5,512 nucleotides of DNA from the NCBI GenBank assembly GCA_015486775.1, contig WFRA01000171.1:1-5512 (forward strand). Direction: 5' to 3'. The DNA comes from Kiritimatiellales bacterium. GTDB lineage: Bacteria > Verrucomicrobiota > Kiritimatiellia > Kiritimatiellales > Pontiellaceae. Both the position numbers and the translations under genes were made by a program. The notes under the pieces are model-generated. The model was not told the DNA's origin and did not search any database. It was given only the letters and a program-made list of their open reading frames with translations. This document shows positions 4,905 through 5,512 of the stretch, one piece after another (the stretch's first letter is position 1; each line of letters starts with the position of its first letter).

Positions 4905-5380
4905 AAAAAAATATAACGATTGTGGGATTGCTGGTCATTGCGGTGGTGGCCGTGATGGGGATCAAGAAAATCAAGATGGGGCCGTCGGGGCAGGTGGGTT
5001 GCGCCAACGGGGTTTGCACCCTGCCGATTCCTGCGGGCCGGCCGTTGTCGGAGGATCCGCATCCTGCGGCGACCGTTCCCGCCAAGAAGCCGCTGCCCGA
5101 GTTGCTCGAATTAGGTTCTGTCACATGTATCCCGTGCAAAGTGATGGCGCCGATCCTCGACGAGCTTCGCAAAACCTTCGATGGCCAGCTGGAGGTGGAC
5201 TTTATCGATGTCTGGAAAAACGAGGAGGCGGGGCAGCAATATGGAATCCGTTCCATCCCGACCCAGATTTTCTTTGATGCCGATGGCAACGAAATCTTTC
5301 GTCACGAAGGGTTCTATCCCCGCGACGATATTGTCGCGAAGTGGAAGGAGTTGGGTGTTGATCTCGAAGCCAGCAAATGA
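4901..5380 (+). CDS. Membrane-anchored thioredoxin-family protein
   Basis: A 159-residue protein. Residues 5-21 form one hydrophobic segment after MKKN, a signal anchor; then comes a linker (22-65) and a thioredoxin fold with active site C76-I-P-C79-K, the cis-proline P120 in SIPTQIFFD and the GNEIFRHEGF strand. It probably faces the periplasm and exchanges disulfides with a substrate protein or compound; its usual reductant would be a DsbD/CcdA-like membrane protein, which is not in this window. The linker holds an extra cysteine pair, C34-x4-C39 (GCANGVCTLP), near the membrane. ATG 4901 is fixed by GGAGAG at 4890-4895 and the ATGA overlap with the BFD-like gene; the frame open further upstream to 4721 is a shadow. 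Positive charges on both sides of the helix leave the topology slightly uncertain. Confidence 0.9.
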   Translation: MKKNITIVGLLVIAVVAVMGIKKIKMGPSGQVGCANGVCTLPIPAGRPLSEDPHPAATVPAKKPLPELLELGSVTCIPCKVMAPILDELRKTFDGQLEVDFIDVWKNEEAGQQYGIRSIPTQIFFDADGNEIFRHEGFYPRDDIVAKWKELGVDLEASK

Positions 5381-5401
5381 AGTTTGCGGATAGTTAAGTT
5401 G

Positions 5402-5487
5402 TCCAACGAATGACAGGAAGCAACGAATGCTGGAAAGAGAAGTATCCAACGCATGGCAGGAAGCAACGAATAGGAGCCGAAAGATGA
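5402..5487 (+). repeat. Imperfect 43-bp direct tandem repeat, two units
   Basis: Unit 1 starts at 5402 and unit 2 at 5445, each beginning TCCAACG and sharing CAGGAAGCAACGAAT (5414-5428 and 5457-5471). The first 27 nt match at 25 positions; the rest diverges. Because 43 is not a multiple of 3, the units would be read in different frames, which argues against coding. They fill the space between the thioredoxin stop and the next probable start. No terminator hairpin is visible here. Confidence 0.7.
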
Positions 5488-5512
5488 ATGATACTGTGCC
5501 AGATATCCTACA
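5484..5512 (+). CDS. Probable start of a further gene (3' partial)
   Basis: ATG at 5484 has AGGAG at 5472-5476, 7 nt upstream, an excellent ribosome site; the frame is open to the window edge and gives MNDTVPDIL. The same frame also has an upstream ATG at 5427 with AGGAAG 6 nt before it, giving 19 more residues (MLEREVSNAWQEATNRSRK), so the start is not certain. There are too few residues to name a product. Confidence 0.45.

Overview
The window looks like a gene-dense, high-GC stretch of a Gram-negative bacterial chromosome. All recognisable genes lie on the + strand and are packed like one operon. An RND pump joined to a TolC-type outer-membrane factor requires a double-membrane cell. The REP-associated transposase begins its core with 'WHSRGYLPH' and its gene is full of short palindromes. 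I associate that combination with the Verrucomicrobiota / Kiritimatiellota / Lentisphaerota side of the PVC group, but this is a recollection-based guess, not a demonstrated placement.

Layout. 1-1968 is the 3' part of an RND efflux permease gene continuing in frame, with no stop, into a TolC/OEP channel; the joint contains a signal-peptide-like segment. It overlaps by 4 nt (ATGA) a small membrane protein with a K+-channel selectivity filter (1965-2519). Next come an FmdE-family protein with a C-terminal zinc ribbon (2531-3115), a REP-associated tyrosine transposase (RAYT, 3123-3833), a TauE/SafE-type permease (3837-4637), a small BFD-like [2Fe-2S] protein (4680-4904) and, with another ATGA overlap, a membrane-anchored thioredoxin (4901-5380). 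The last 130 bases hold an imperfect 43-bp tandem repeat and the probable start of another gene at 5484.

The signal that the gene list does not explain is a family of six near-identical 24-nt REP-like palindromes between 2405 and 4662. The consensus is GGGARC followed by GCCGAGCCCCAGCTCGGC. Four copies lie inside the transposase's own reading frame. One is translated as part of the K+-channel tail, and one sits between the TauE and BFD genes. The 18-nt core has no stop codon in any of its six frames, so it can sit in coding DNA without ending the frame.

How the genes may work together: TauE/SafE permease, BFD-like protein and exported thioredoxin form a tight three-gene set that suggests anion or sulfur-compound transport coupled to redox or thiol chemistry at the membrane. 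The FmdE-like protein and K+ channel upstream are probably co-transcribed. The substrate of the pump and the purpose of the set cannot be read from the sequence. The RAYT looks like a later arrival that fits into the operon with gaps of only 7 and 3 nt.
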